Shown in pieces: positions 36,339 through 47,051 of a stretch of DNA of 64,000 nt. The stretch's first letter is position 1, and each line of letters begins with the position of its first letter. The notes below the pieces were generated by a model. That model searched no databases. It saw nothing but the letters and a program-made list of their open reading frames with translations, and was not told where the DNA came from. The translations under genes and the position numbers were made by a program. Source of the stretch: Elmis aenea (Eukaryota > Arthropoda > Insecta > Coleoptera > Elmidae); NCBI GenBank assembly GCA_947652605.1, contig OX393580.1, forward strand, positions 14,900,159-14,964,158, written 5' to 3'.

Positions 36339-36420
36339 TAGAGGGTGTTGTATTTAAGAAAGTTGAGTTAACGATGTTTAAAGTTTCACAAGTTTGACCA
36401 AGCGTAAAAAACACCCTGTA
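36339..36420. mobile_element. 82-bp mini-element
   Basis: It starts TAGAGGGTGTTGTA and ends AAAACACCCTGTA, leaving only about 60 bases between complementary ends. It is probably a heavily deleted foldback relic. Another terminus-like word (TACAGGGTATTC) sits at 36662 without a partner. Confidence 0.4.
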
Positions 36421-38405
36421 TAATATTTTAAAAATGTAGCTAGCGCAAAGTGTTAATTAATCTATTGTTAATCTAATTTTCAAACGAAATTCTACTTCCT
36501 TTTTATATACCTAACTTAAATGTTAAAAAAAAATGAAAGTGCTGTATTGCTCAAAATTTTCATAAAAATGTAAATGTTACCAAAATGGCTGACTTTAGAC
36601 CCATTTAACCTTTTACACTTTTTAAAGTAAATTTTAAGAGGAATCCAAAAATGTAAAAATATACAGGGTATTCTATTTAAAATTTCAAAGTTTGAGTCCG
36701 TTTCCGGTTTAACCGGAAGTCGTATTGCAACCTTATTTGTAGTAATTGTATTAAAGTATGTTTATTAAGGTATATTGTCATCGAATCAAAAAAGTACGAT
36801 AACGCTTGGATACCAAATGTTATTGTACTTAGTCTTGAATAATGTTTTGGATATTTCCATACTTTTGCGCATCACTGTATATCAACAGCTGCATAATACA
36901 AAAGTTTAATTGTTGATAAGTATGGAGCAATGAACAGTGACCACAATGTAAAATGCGTTCTATAATCATAATGCGCATGTATAAAATAAGCAGGTAGAAA
37001 TGTGGTACTAAAAAATTATTTTTATTGGAAAAATATTTTCGCTTTCGTGCTGAGGTGAAAGGAACCCGCAAATATGTTGGGTTAAAAGCGCAAACAATCT
37101 CGTTAATTTCATTTTGTGTTAGCCGAAGCCATTAACATTCTCCATTTTGTATTTCTTGCGCTTTTTACCGCAGATATTACGAAATTAGGAACTCCATATT
37201 TGAACATTAAAATATATGACTTCATAGCTAGGTTTTGTGTTGAAGTATTCGCATAAACCGTAATCGCTGAAAGTTTAAAATTTAATACATTTAATAACAA
37301 GATGATTTTAACCACACACTCGTATTCGTATTATGGTTATTCATACAAAAAAATTATATTATAAAACATTTTAAACTGTTTTAAGCATTCAGGATTTTTT
37401 GCAAGTTTTTTTTTTAGATTTAGTGACGGGCGTTATAAATCAAACTCTGTTTTATGCCTTTATAAAATAGTGCCTGTAGCGTCATTTCATAACTTTGATC
37501 CAAATTAACCGTCTTTTTAACTTTCATGATAAGCGAAATTCTTTTGATGCAGTATTGTACTAAACCACAGTGTATCAACATTTAGTTTTAATTATCGTGA
37601 ATGCAGGATTATTGTTAACATGTTTTGAAGTATGTTTTGTTGTAGTACAGTGCTAAATGAGTTATATCGTGTAGTACAGTAATTGCTTAGGATAATTCGT
37701 TTTGTGTTACTGACAACAGAATGCATATTATTAATTAAATACATTTAAATGAATACCTGCATTGACGTATTATATATATCCATATCAAACTTCAATTAGA
37801 ATTAAAGTCTGTTAACAATACTTGGCTATGATTATGAAAAACCCAAAATAAGTTTAGGGACTAAACAAACATAAAAAGCCTACTTACTTTTTACCTACTG
37901 AATAGTTTTATGCAAAGTTTTATGCAAAGATTGAAACTGTCGATAGGCTTAATATTTAGTCTTTTTTCTTTTCGGAAGGTATAGAGCAAACAAAATAAAA
38001 TATTCACTGAATTTTACCGCTTGTAGTTTCCCTCCAAGCTTAAAGCAGTTTTTCTTTTTAACAAAACGGATATTCCAGAACTGTAATATGGATTTAAAAC
38101 TCAACAGTGGAACTGTTAACAGTTTAAGTAGAAACCTATTAAGAGTTTAATTTAAAAAATCTACCTGTTTTTAAGGATCTGTGTAGCTCCGTTTCAAAAC
38201 TTTCTTTTTTTATGAGTAACAATCTTATTTATGTATAATAAATTATTTTTAATTAACACGATGGCTGATGATAAAGAGTCAACGAGTGTTGAAACCGGTT
38301 TAGCATTTCTAAAGTAATCTTTCGAAAAAAAAAAAGATTTTTAATGCAACTTTTTTATAATAATAAATTAATCACTTAAATAATTAAAGCATTTATAAAG
38401 AGTAA
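36421..38405. other. AT-rich, nothing recognised
   Basis: A possible solo terminus lies at 36662, with CCGGTTTAACCGG beside it. Otherwise no gene, repeat or RNA is supported. Confidence 0.45.
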
Positions 38406-38540
38406 ACGGTAGTTCACATGGTGACATTAGCGTCGTGACACTAGGTGCCGTGGCATGAAATGTCGTCGTCTGAACAGCCTGATGTCGCGATGCCACGATG
38501 TTATGACGCTAGTGCCGTGACACTAGCGATGTCGGGACAC

Positions 38541-39113
38541 CATTGAATAAAAAGATAAAGGAAGGAGCTTTTAATACTATACTGCAGCGTTTGAGCGGCG
38601 ACGGAAATGACGACATAAATGGCCTCTGATGGCGGCCGGCATTGACAGGTCAAACAGTCAAGAAATGTAGAGTTTTGTGTGCTACAATGGTTAGCTGCAG
38701 ATCTTGTAGTCTTACTACAAATGTTGAAGATTAAAAGATTACGTTTCATAGGTAAGTAGACATTAATATTTTGTAGTGTAATCATGTATTGAAAATTTGA
38801 TGTGGTCCGTCAAAATGGTATGTCATATCAGTGGCGTGCATTTGTGTACATCATATCTTTTCTCTCATAATAAACAATCCAAATATTTATGTATGCTGTC
38901 GTTTTTTTAATTCCCTCATCCACGAAACAAGAAATAAATAAGTAAATAACAGGCTCAATTCAAAACAAAGCAAATATTTACATGATTCAATACATATTTT
39001 AAAATGTTATATACGCCACTGAGAAGCGGAAACATGCATGCGCCATATTGAGAGGCTAACCTGGACGCCTTAGTATCGTTATAACGCTCCTTCCTTTATT
39101 TTTTTATTCAATG
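38541..39113 (+). mobile_element. P-like element, 573 bp, non-autonomous
   Basis: Inverted ends begin CATTGAATAAAAA and end in AAAGGAAGGAGC at base 28, identical in both arms except one position. They are flanked by an exact 8-bp duplication CGGGACAC (38533-38540 and 39114-39121). The 8-bp duplication, CA start, repeat length near 30 bp and a THAP exon inside all match the P superfamily. It sits inside the Harbinger-like element, so it is younger. Most of the transposase is gone. An inner inverted pair TCAGTGGCGT lies at 38829 and 39026. Confidence 0.8.
38687..38751 (+). pseudogene. THAP domain first exon
   Basis: From ATG at 38687 the frame reads MVSCRSCSLTTNVED, a TAA, then KITFHR. Cys4 and Cys7 would be the first zinc ligands of the C2CH THAP finger, with the same C-x2-C spacing I recall for P transposase, and ITFHR is the conserved strand before the F-P pair. 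The exon stops exactly at a consensus donor, AG before GTAAGT at 38752. The codon phase (two bases into the residue after FH) is the one I recall for vertebrate THAP1 exon 1. The in-frame stop makes it a pseudogene. The rest of the gene is deleted. Confidence 0.7.
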
Positions 39114-39257
39114 CGGGACACTGAGATCAACTGCCAACTTTTAATAATGCGGTACTTGACCATACTTTTATATTTTGACAGCGCGTATTTGTCATAATAC
39201 ACAAATAATGTACATTTGTTTGTCATCGATTACCAATTTATCGTGTCCTCAATAGAT

Positions 39258-39329
39258 GTTCCAACGATTTTAGAGCATTATCAACAATATCCTTGTTTAT
39301 GGGACAAATCTATTTCCGAATATAGCGAC
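39258..39329 (+). pseudogene. MADF domain fragment
   Basis: The frame reads VPTILEHYQQYPCLWDKSI then SEYSD. This is the first helix and turn of a MADF (Myb/SANT-like, Adf-1 type) domain, in which an LIxLYxxYPxLWD-like stretch is followed by a P-x-Y-x-D segment. The remaining helices are missing; after SEYSD the sequence passes into terminal repeat. It belongs to the Harbinger-like element, outside the nested P-like insertion. Confidence 0.65.
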
Positions 39330-39825
39330 TTCAAAATAATTAGTTGCTGTACAACACTCGTTGCTGCAGTTACAAGAGCGGCCATTTTTATTTTGATGTC
39401 GCGACGTTCAAATACATCATTTCATGTGTGAACACCCAGTTCCGCGACACCGATTGTCAAGCGATGTCGTGACATTTAATGGCGCGACGCTAGTGTCACC
39501 GTGTGAACTACCCTTAATTGCAGAAGTTGCACAAGCTTTACAATCAGTGTGAGGGATGTCATTAAAGTTATTTTGAAGAGATGTTTCCAATAACTGTTAA
39601 GCTAAATTACTTTCCGTATATTTCAATACTTGACGTCTGTATTATATCAAGTACTTGCGCCTCTATATTTTTTACAATAGGTTGTGTTTGGTTTGAAAAC
39701 TTTTTTACTGACTCGTTAAAAAATTTAAGGAACATTTATATTTCGTTCTTTCTTGAAATAATTGATAAGTAATTTGAGCTAATTGCTCAAATTACTGAAT
39801 AAAATTATCAGTAGTAATGTAACAA

Positions 39826-39979
39826 GTGCATTGGAAATTATCGATAATTTTTGGTAAATATGCCCGAATGCAAGTTGAGCTGAAAAAAACACGAGTGCAC
39901 GAAGTGCACGAGTAATTTTTTCTGATTCAACTTGCATGAGTGAAGATTTGTCAAAAATTATAAATTATTTGCAATGCAC
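39826..39979. repeat. 154-bp palindrome beside the transposase foldback
   Basis: GTGCATTGGAAATTATCG at the left pairs with the text ending CAATGCAC at the right, and GAATGCAAGTTGAGC pairs with TCAACTTGCATGA. The centre is ACGAGTGCACGAAGTGCACG, itself nearly self-complementary. It ends six bases before the next element. It is a MITE-like foldback of unknown family. Confidence 0.6.
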
Positions 39980-40047
39980 GAGTTATACAGGGTCCGGCAA
40001 AATGATCTCCCACGTTTTAATCTTTAATAAAGACGCCATTGTAAATG

Positions 40048-40455
40048 CTATTTAGATTTTATTTTTATTAACTGAAAATGTATGCTATGCCATTTGTTTT
40101 TATTAAGTTTAAAAATTACAGAGTCCAAATGGCGACCATTTTTTTCGATATACATTCGAAGCTGATTTCTGAAAGTTTCCATCACTCGAGCAGTAATTTG
40201 AGGCGATATTCCTGTAATTTCTTGGCGTATTGTTGCTTTCAATTCGTCAATGGTTCGGGGATGGTGTTGAAAAACCTTCGCTTTCAGGTAGCCCCAAAGG
40301 AAAAAGTCGCATGGGGCAAGATCGGGTGAACGCGCAGGCCACCCAACGTCTCCACGTAACAAGATTACGTGTCCTGGAAACATTTCCCTTAAAACGTCCA
40401 TTGTCCTTCTTGCCGTATGAGCCGTAGCTCCATCCTGTTGAAACCATACATCCAA
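40048..40455 (-). pseudogene. Mariner-like transposase C-terminal half, left arm
   Basis: The frame reads VWFQQDGATAHTARRTMDV, LREMFPGHV, GWPARSPDLAPCDFFLWGYL and KAKVFQHHPRTIDELKATI, ending with NQLRMYIEKNGRHLDSVIF. QDGATAHTA carries the second catalytic Asp and LAPCDFFLWG the third, 41 residues apart (DD41D as I count). The first catalytic Asp and the whole DNA-binding half are missing. This is the DDE_3 endonuclease of insect DUF4817-type elements. The frame runs past the usual end because of a late change, adding about 20 residues. Confidence 0.93.
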
Positions 40456-40481
40456 AACTTAGAGAACTTGAACATCCGGAT

Positions 40482-40828
40482 GTATGGTTTCAACAGGATG
40501 GAGCTACGGCTCATACGGCAAGAAGGACAATGGACGTTTTAAGGGAAATGTTTCCAGGACACGTATCTCGTTATGTGGAGACGTTGGGTGGCCTGCGCGT
40601 TCACCCGATCTTGCCCCATGCGACTTTTTCCTTTGGGGCTACCTGAAAGCGAAGGTTTTTCAACACCATCCCCGAACCATTGACGAATTGAAAGCAGCAA
40701 TACGTCAAGAAATTACAGGAATATCGCCTCAAATTACTGCTCGAGTGATGGAAACTTTCAGAAATCAGCTTCAAATGTGTATCGAAAAAAATGGTCACCA
40801 TTTGGATTCTGTAATTTTTAAAACTTAA
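40482..40828 (+). pseudogene. Mariner-like transposase C-terminal half, right arm
   Basis: Mirror copy of the left arm. It starts at VWFQQDGATAHTA in the frame from 40482. A one-base deletion near 40563 (CACGTATCTCG here, CACGTAATCTTG opposite) shifts the frame. It then continues as GDVGWPARSPDLAPCDFF, KAAIRQEITGISPQITARV and ends HLDSVIFKT with a stop at 40828. The few differences between arms show either recent formation or ongoing gene conversion. Confidence 0.93.
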
Positions 40829-41143
40829 TAAAAACCAATGGCATAGCATACATTTTCAGTTAATAAAAATAAAATCTAAATAGCATTTACAATGGCGTTT
40901 TTATTAAAGATTAAAATGTGGGAGATCATTTTGCCGGACCCTGTATTTTGTCAGAAAATTTCCTTCACCTAACCTACCTGTCAAATTAAATGTATGTTAT
41001 GTCAAATTTTACTAGTACTGTCAGAGTGGTGCGTCAGGGGTGTGGTTTAATCTGTATTAAAGTAACGCTACTGGTCGCCGAAACTCGTCAAAAAATTATC
41101 AATACCAAAATATTTAATCCCTCTCCAAATTAATATTTTCGAC

Positions 41144-42045
41144 TAGAGATTCTAAGTCTCGACAATTTTTTTAAGTCCCGGGACTCGAGACTTTTTTTTA
41201 TCAAAGTCCCGGGAATTCCCGGGACTTCAAGACTTTTGCGAATTTTATTTACATACCAGAAAATAGTGGTTTAACCGTCAAAAATGCCGGAAGATTTTAT
41301 AAAGTGCAAGAAAAATTATGATATCTATATATTGATATAAGATTCATATACTCAAAATTCATCGGCTATTTTCACTGTAAAAAATAAATTATTTCTTGAC
41401 AGTGACATTGTTTCTGAAAGCACCCGCTACAAACTTAAAATTGCTTCTTTACACGTATCATGATCGTGAATCAGTCGTGACAGTTGTCAATTTAAATTTT
41501 TTTTTTTAATTAAAGAAAATTCACAGATTTTGTTTTTGAAGCATTTATTTTATGAATAAAGACTAGTAGTAGGAGTACCTAGTATTATTGTTTTTAATTA
41601 ATTTTCCATTCTACAGTAAATAATATATACCTATATTTCCAAGTAAATGCCTATTTTGAATAAACAATAATTTTTATTAAACTTTAAAACGTCAGGCATA
41701 GGTAAAATATATTTTAATTAATAAACTTAATAATTATTCTTTAGCTTTAAAACAGACAAGAAATAAACATAAATAATTAAATATGGCAGGCAAAAAATTT
41801 AAATAAAGTAAAGTAAATACTGATTGTTAGTATAACCTATAAACATAAAAAATTATGAAACAAAATATTTTTGTTAAACTCGTGGCAGTAAAATTTGTTT
41901 CAAAATTAGAGGGATAAAAAATTAATTTCAGTGTTCTGTAACATTTAGTCTCGTCTCGAGTCTCGAACTAAATGACTTGAGACTAAGAAAGTCCCGGGAA
42001 TTCCCGGGACTTACGTCTCAGGAAATTCCCAGGACAGAATCCCTA
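41144..42045. mobile_element. 902-bp non-autonomous hAT with TCCCGGGA arrays
   Basis: Ends TAGAGATTCT and AGAATCCCTA, flanked by an exact 8-bp duplication TTTTCGAC (41136-41143 and 42046-42053). Near both ends are opposing arrays of GTCCCGGGACT, GTCTCGAG and GGGAATTCCCGGGAC. The interior is plain AT-rich DNA with no transposase piece. It is inserted in the left arm of an older foldback whose right arm is at 42140-42190. Confidence 0.9.
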
Positions 42046-42053
42046 TTTTCGAC

Positions 42054-42190
42054 GAATCACAAACTCAAATTTTTTAGAAACGACCAATAAACGCATGACA
42101 ATCTGTTAATTGCGAAACGGATATTATCAGTGTATGATTATGTTTATTGGTCGTTTCTAGGAAATCTGAGTTTGTTATTGGTCGAAAACG
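42054..42190. repeat. Foldback interrupted by the hAT element
   Basis: TTTTAGAAACGACCAATAAAC at 42074 is the complement of GTTTATTGGTCGTTTCTAGG at 42142. The symmetry continues across the hAT insertion: TTTTCGAC before it pairs with GGTCGAAAA after 42180. The uninterrupted element would be about 145 bp. Confidence 0.65.
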
Positions 42191-43241
42191 CAAATTTGAC
42201 AGGAGGATCAACATCTGACAGGGGAATGTAAAATTATTAACGTGAAATAATGCTCTTATTGGTAGTGTTTAGAAGATTTAAGATTAGTGATTTCTGTCCA
42301 CTTAGGTTTAAAACGTAATAAATTGAAATGTTTTTATTGTTGTTCGAATTTACGTATTGGTGTACGATTTTTTTTTTGGGAAACAATTTTTTTTATTAAT
42401 TTGTTTTTATCATTTATATCAATTTATATTTGTTACAGTTTTATAAAGCGTTTAGATCGGCTAGCAATTAGTTGCAAATTGGTTATTTAATAAAAAATAA
42501 AGATGGCGATATGTTTTACTTACTTCAATACAATGATCGTTTTAACGATGGTATTTTAGTTAAGGTAGAATTTACAAAAAGGATTTGTTGTACTGAGATA
42601 TCCTTGAGCGTACAACGATAATACTGAATGACGCTTAACAGCATTATCCTCACATTATTGTAATTAACAAAAAATACAGGTGGTTTCCTATTGATAATTA
42701 GCCATTTAAATTCAATGGGTGCCATGTTGATTTTGCAACCCAAATCAGATAAACGTTTAAGTTATGCGCACATTGTACGATAATTATTAGCAATCGCAGT
42801 AAATAAATACATTTGTCGCTTCCTTAATTCCTATTTGCAAATTTGAACGTTAAACGCAATTTAGTTTCAAGTCGTGCCAGTAGAATGTGTTTGCCGGTGA
42901 AATGTTATGCGGGCCCATAAAAATACTGCCAGTTTTGAACTACTGACGTGCTAAAAACAATGTAAGTGCTTACATACATACATATATCTAACAATTTAAA
43001 TACTTTTGTATTGTATTTTAAAACTTATTTGAATTTGTGCTAAACATGTTTTATACTTTTAAAGTAAGAATTTTATCTCAAGTGGGTAGACGTGTGGTGC
43101 AAGCTTCAATTCGTTCTCACGAATTTTGGTAATAACAAATATGTTTTTGCCTCATATATTACAGTAAAAGTATATATTTTGGACTCTTAAAATGCTTTTA
43201 AAAGCAAAATAAAGTCATCGGAATATAGAAATTTAGAATAA
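42191..43241. other. AT-rich, nothing recognised
   Basis: No gene. Short frames at 42287-42490 and 42525-42743 have no domain. Confidence 0.45.
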
Positions 43242-44299
43242 TACAGGGTGGGCAAATTTCGATGTTTTCATAGGGCATCTCGGTAACTATAAGAGGTACG
43301 TAAAAACGGACCTTCCGTTCCTTGATCTTTTTTTTCGAGAAACAGTCAATGGTGGAAACTAAAATGGTTATCGTCATTTGTTTTCGAGTTATCGCCGATA
43401 ACTCGATTTTTCGACTTTTTGTTTTATCACTATATCTCGCTTGTTTATGAAAATAAAGAAAAATAGTTTTGACGTTCTACAGGTACATTTTTGATAAGAA
43501 TGCAGTGGCGTAGCCAATTTTTCAAAAAAATGTCGAAATTCGTGATGTGACATAAAGTTGTATTTTTAAAAATGGAACCCATAGTTGGCTGTGGCATCAC
43601 GAGAAAGAGGATTTTTTTGCCCTTTTCAATGATATGGATCATGTGGGAGTCGATTTATTCATTTTCCTTACATTATAGCAAAAATCAGGTAATTTTTCAT
43701 ATTTTATTTTGTTTTTAGTAGTAGGTTTATGTCATTAAGAATATAACTGGTAAAACAAACTGTCATTCTGTTGTTTTATTGATAGTTGGACAGAAATAAT
43801 CACGTTTAATTGTTGATTGTTTCTATTTTTGTACCTAAAAACACGAAATGGCTTACGAATATTACGAAAAGTATGATATGTTAGAATGTTTTATTCAAAG
43901 TAATAATAATTCTGAAGCTGCAAGTGAAACATATTTTAATCGTTACCCATAATGAAGAAGAAATGTCCAACAATTAATGAGATTTTGTTTTAAGGCAACC
44001 TAATCAATCTATTTTTACAACTTTATGTCACAACTCGAATTTCGATTTTTTTTGGAAAATTGTCTACGCCACTGCATTCTTATTAAAAAAGTGCCTTATT
44101 TTCATAAACAGTCATAAAACAAGAAGTCGAAAAATCGAGTTATCGGCGATAACTCGAAAATAAAAGACGATAACCAATTTTAGTTTTCACCATTAACTTG
44201 TTCTCGAAAAAAGAGATCGAGGAACGGGGGTCCGTTTTCCCATAACTCTTATAGTTACCCAGATTCCCTATGAAAACATCGAAATTGGCCCACCCTGTA
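43242..44299 (+). mobile_element. 1058-bp foldback element, 5'/5' type
   Basis: Ends TACAGGGTGGGCAAATTTCG and complement, TA-flanked, with arms of about 300 bp. At base 36 of both arms is ATCTCGGTAACTATAAGAG or a close form, the shared block. The centre contains the start of a transposase frame on the plus strand. The duplicated end is therefore the 5' end, as in the 1514-bp family. Confidence 0.92.
43848..43952 (+). pseudogene. Transposase N-terminal fragment (DUF4817-like)
   Basis: From ATG the frame reads MAYEYYEKYDMLECFIQSN, then NNSEAASETYFNRYP, followed by TAA. The next frame carries on with a KKKCPTINEILF-like stretch, consistent with the RRxPTxxxFxxL part after a frameshift. It matches the helical N-terminal domain of DUF4817-type transposases and aligns with the fragment at 19116 (KYDMLECFI against KFDMLRCYI). 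Only the first third of the domain remains. Confidence 0.7.
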
Positions 44300-44855
44300 C
44301 ATTAATAGATATACTTTTCGTTTGGTTTTGTTGAATACATTCTGTATATACTTTTATAATGCTTTTTCAAACAGACCATTCAGGAGAGAAACATTTTTGG
44401 TTATTAATTTTTAATTGGAAGTAAAAATGACATTTAGAAACAACTGAAATAAATTATATAATTTACATATACTGCACACGTTTTGAAATTTTAAATTACC
44501 CATTTGTACGAGAAATGTGGGAATAGAGAGCAAGTAAATAATTTATAATGTTAGTTGTTGGCTGTATTTCGTTTAATTGATATTTATGTGTAGGTCGCGG
44601 GAAATATTAGCTTTTGTAGAATAATTTACATAAGCAATATGAATGAAATTGGACATTAAGAAAATAAAAACATTTAAAAGTAATTACTTTAAAAAGTGTA
44701 CCTGTACACGTTTAAATATTGTTTAAACTGATGCGCTGGTCCGCAAAAAATGGCCTTAATTGTTTTTTTTTTTACAATTTTAATACACAATCTTTAACGT
44801 TAAAATACTTTAATTCATTTTTGCATTTTTGTGCATTTTGTTTTTCCGATTCATA
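44300..44855. other. AT-rich, nothing recognised
   Basis: No gene or repeat terminus was found. Confidence 0.5.
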
Positions 44856-45165
44856 TACAGTGTGACTCATTTTAAAGCGCATCACTTCTATAAAAAGTTT
44901 ATTTATGGTCCGATTTTCATGTTTTTTTTTTTAAAACGATAAAGCATCAAAAACTGCACTTTGGCACCCCATTTTAAAATTCAGTTTACATTCACAAAAC
45001 CTACTATGATTTTTTTCGATGTCAAAATTGGCAAAATATGTTTAGCGATTTTTTTAATTTAAAACCTGACTACACCACTGGATTCACGATGCCCTCAAAT
45101 GGGTTTGTACCAAATTTCAAAGGAAATTTTGTTATTTAATTATGTTACTATGAATAATGTTCATG
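44856..45165. mobile_element. Possible decayed foldback arm
   Basis: TACAGTGTGACTCATTTTAAAG at 44856 resembles an altered terminus. The following 300 bases look like other foldback arms (poly-T tracts, ACGATAAAGC). No partner was found, so this is tentative. Confidence 0.3.
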
Positions 45166-45169
45166 TTTT

Positions 45170-45253
45170 GAGATTTACCGGTAATTACCGGTATTACCCC
45201 CACGGAAATTTTTCTTTTACCGTTTCCCGGTCATGGCAAAATTGCAATCCCTA
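45170..45253. mobile_element. hAT MITE fragment with TTACCGGTAA array
   Basis: The right end GCAATCCCTA resembles the TAGGGATT hAT terminus. The interior is made of TTACCGGTAATTACCGG and an opposing CCGTTTCCCGG block. The left end is missing. It shares the short-motif-array design of the other hAT MITEs here. Confidence 0.45.
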
Positions 45254-45780
45254 GTATCAATAACTTATATTTGTGTTAAAAGGCTGCCTTAAAGACTTAA
45301 AATATTATAAAAACTTATTTAGATATCCTGTTAATCATATCAAGATTGCATCTTCTCTCCAATAATGTACCATTTTAAATTACAAAATTAGGATCATTTC
45401 CGGTTTCGCCGGAAATTATAGTGTACAAATGGTCACATAATTCGGTTTTTTACATATATCTTGTCTAAAATTTCTTTAATTAAATACAAAACTAAAGCAA
45501 AAAAAGGGGGTGTATCAGAACTCAGTTACACCCGGTATGGTCAATAACATAGAATTTATTCATTTTTTTTTTGCATTTTCGTTTTAGCAGCAAAAGACCC
45601 AACTTAATTTTTTTTAATGGAACGCACTCTGTATATTTTTACATCAAAATTGTTTATTTTTAAATTTATGTTTAAGCCAAATTAAAAAAATAGGTTAAAA
45701 ATAATTAAAATAATTAACCCTTTCTGGACTGTCTCCTACCCATGTATTTTTATGTAATACTAATTCATTCGGAGTTATCT
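45254..45780. other. No recognised gene
   Basis: TTTCCGGTTTCGCCGGAAA at about 45399 is a short palindrome. Otherwise blank AT-rich DNA. Confidence 0.45.
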
Positions 45781-46035
45781 TATGGGCCGTTTACACTTAT
45801 GGTTTTGCATGTGGTTTTGCCGACTTGGTTTTGCATGTGGTTATGATCGTGTGTGTGATCGCTAAAACCAAGCGATTTTATTGACCTTGGTTTTGCACAA
45901 GTGAATCTAGCGCAATTAGATTTTGGTTTTACCATGTGCAAAACCGTAAGTGTAAAGGGGTACGCGATCATGTGCAAAACCAAGGCAACAAAACCAAGTC
46001 AGCAAAACCATGTGCAAAACCATTCAGGAGCTACG
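45781..46035. repeat. MITE built of GGTTTTGCACATG words
   Basis: At least eight copies of GGTTTTGCAYRTGG or its complement lie in inverted arrangement: five in the left half, pointing one way, and the rest pointing back. GGCCGTTTACACTTATGG (left) pairs with CCGTAAGTGTAAAGG (45943). The compound symmetry suggests two overlapping palindromes. Family unknown. Confidence 0.6.
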
Positions 46036-47051
46036 GAGTAACTTAAATAGCAACAAATTTGTGTAATTTGGTGCCGAATATTAAATCCAAAATAAAAGTA
46101 TTTATGAAAGTATCTATGAAAAAGTAAAAATATGATTTTTTTCTTCGATTTCTCGTTAATTTTAAGGGATAACCAAAAACTAAGGACACTTTCTAAAAGC
46201 AACTCTTTATTTATTATATGCTGACCCACATCAGGGGTTTAATTTGAATATTAACCTCAACGATTTCAGAAATAATATTTTTTATAAATTTTGTTTTTAA
46301 TAACAATATTGATCTCGTAAAGAATTGTTAATTTTGAATTGAAAATTTAAATATTTATCGGCAAGTGGTTTTATTTTTACTTTGATTTTTCTAAAAATAA
46401 TGCAAAAATCACAAAAACCAAAATCTTTTTTTTTCAATTTCTCTTTTGAACGAATAAGATTATGGGATATTGTTTTAACACTAAATTTCGCAACGTTACA
46501 CCAAGTTATTTGACTTTGTAATCATTAAGGTTAAATGTAAGCAAAATACTCATCTTGAGCTTTGAATTTGGAACATCCTGTATATAAGGTAAATTTTAGT
46601 ACGTTACCATTATGAGACATTTGAAGTCGTTTAAATTGGTAAAATTAAATGACTTGCGACTGTTTCTATAATTTTTTTATATCTTAACACATCAATATCT
46701 TCACAGAATGTTACTTCGTGGCTATTGGGAAATTTAGCCAGCCTATGAAGCCGGAACTGTTAAGCCAAATTAACGATTAGAGATCTAAACATCGTACATA
46801 ATAAGATATTTACTTTCTTTGTAGTTGAAAAGCATTACACCCTTTGTGTTGCAAATTTATGTGTGCATATTAACTAAGGTGTTGAGTAGACGTTCTATGT
46901 TTAAAAACCGCCATCTTTACCTCCTATTACATCCGCTGACATCGATAATAAGACTTAACGGTCCTTGATTTAAAAACGCTGACAAGAAAGAAGACGCTTT
47001 TTATACGGTATTTGCTTAAGTAAGCTGAAAGTTTTGTGAAATGTGTTTCAG
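46036..47051. other. AT-rich, nothing recognised
   Basis: A solo terminus-like CATCCTGTATA at 46575 has no partner. No gene is supported. It ends in GTGTTTCAG before the candidate exon at 47052. Confidence 0.4.

Larger units (their letters stand above)
38406..39514. mobile_element. PIF/Harbinger-like element carrying a nested P-like element
   Basis: Inverted ends ACGGTAGTTCACATGGTGAC and, at the right, the complement of AGGGTAGTTCACACGGTGAC are flanked by a TAA duplication (38403-38405 and 39515-39517), as in PIF/Harbinger elements. Subterminal GTCGCGAC and GACACTAG words recur. The right part carries the start of a MADF domain, the accessory DNA-binding protein type of this superfamily. The transposase itself is deleted. 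A TTAA-type (Kolobok) reading of the right flank is possible but fits the left flank worse. Confidence 0.7.
39986..40945. mobile_element. Giant palindrome, 3'/3' transposase foldback
   Basis: TA-flanked ends TACAGGGTCCGGCAAAATG and complement, with two arms of about 468 bp separated by only 24 bases (40454-40477). The arms are more than 90 percent identical. Each arm holds the C-terminal half of the same mariner-like transposase running toward its own end. The structure is thus two 3' halves joined head to head. Such a perfect palindrome is prone to extrusion and to assembly error. It lacks the 35-base block found at the 5'-type ends. Confidence 0.93.
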
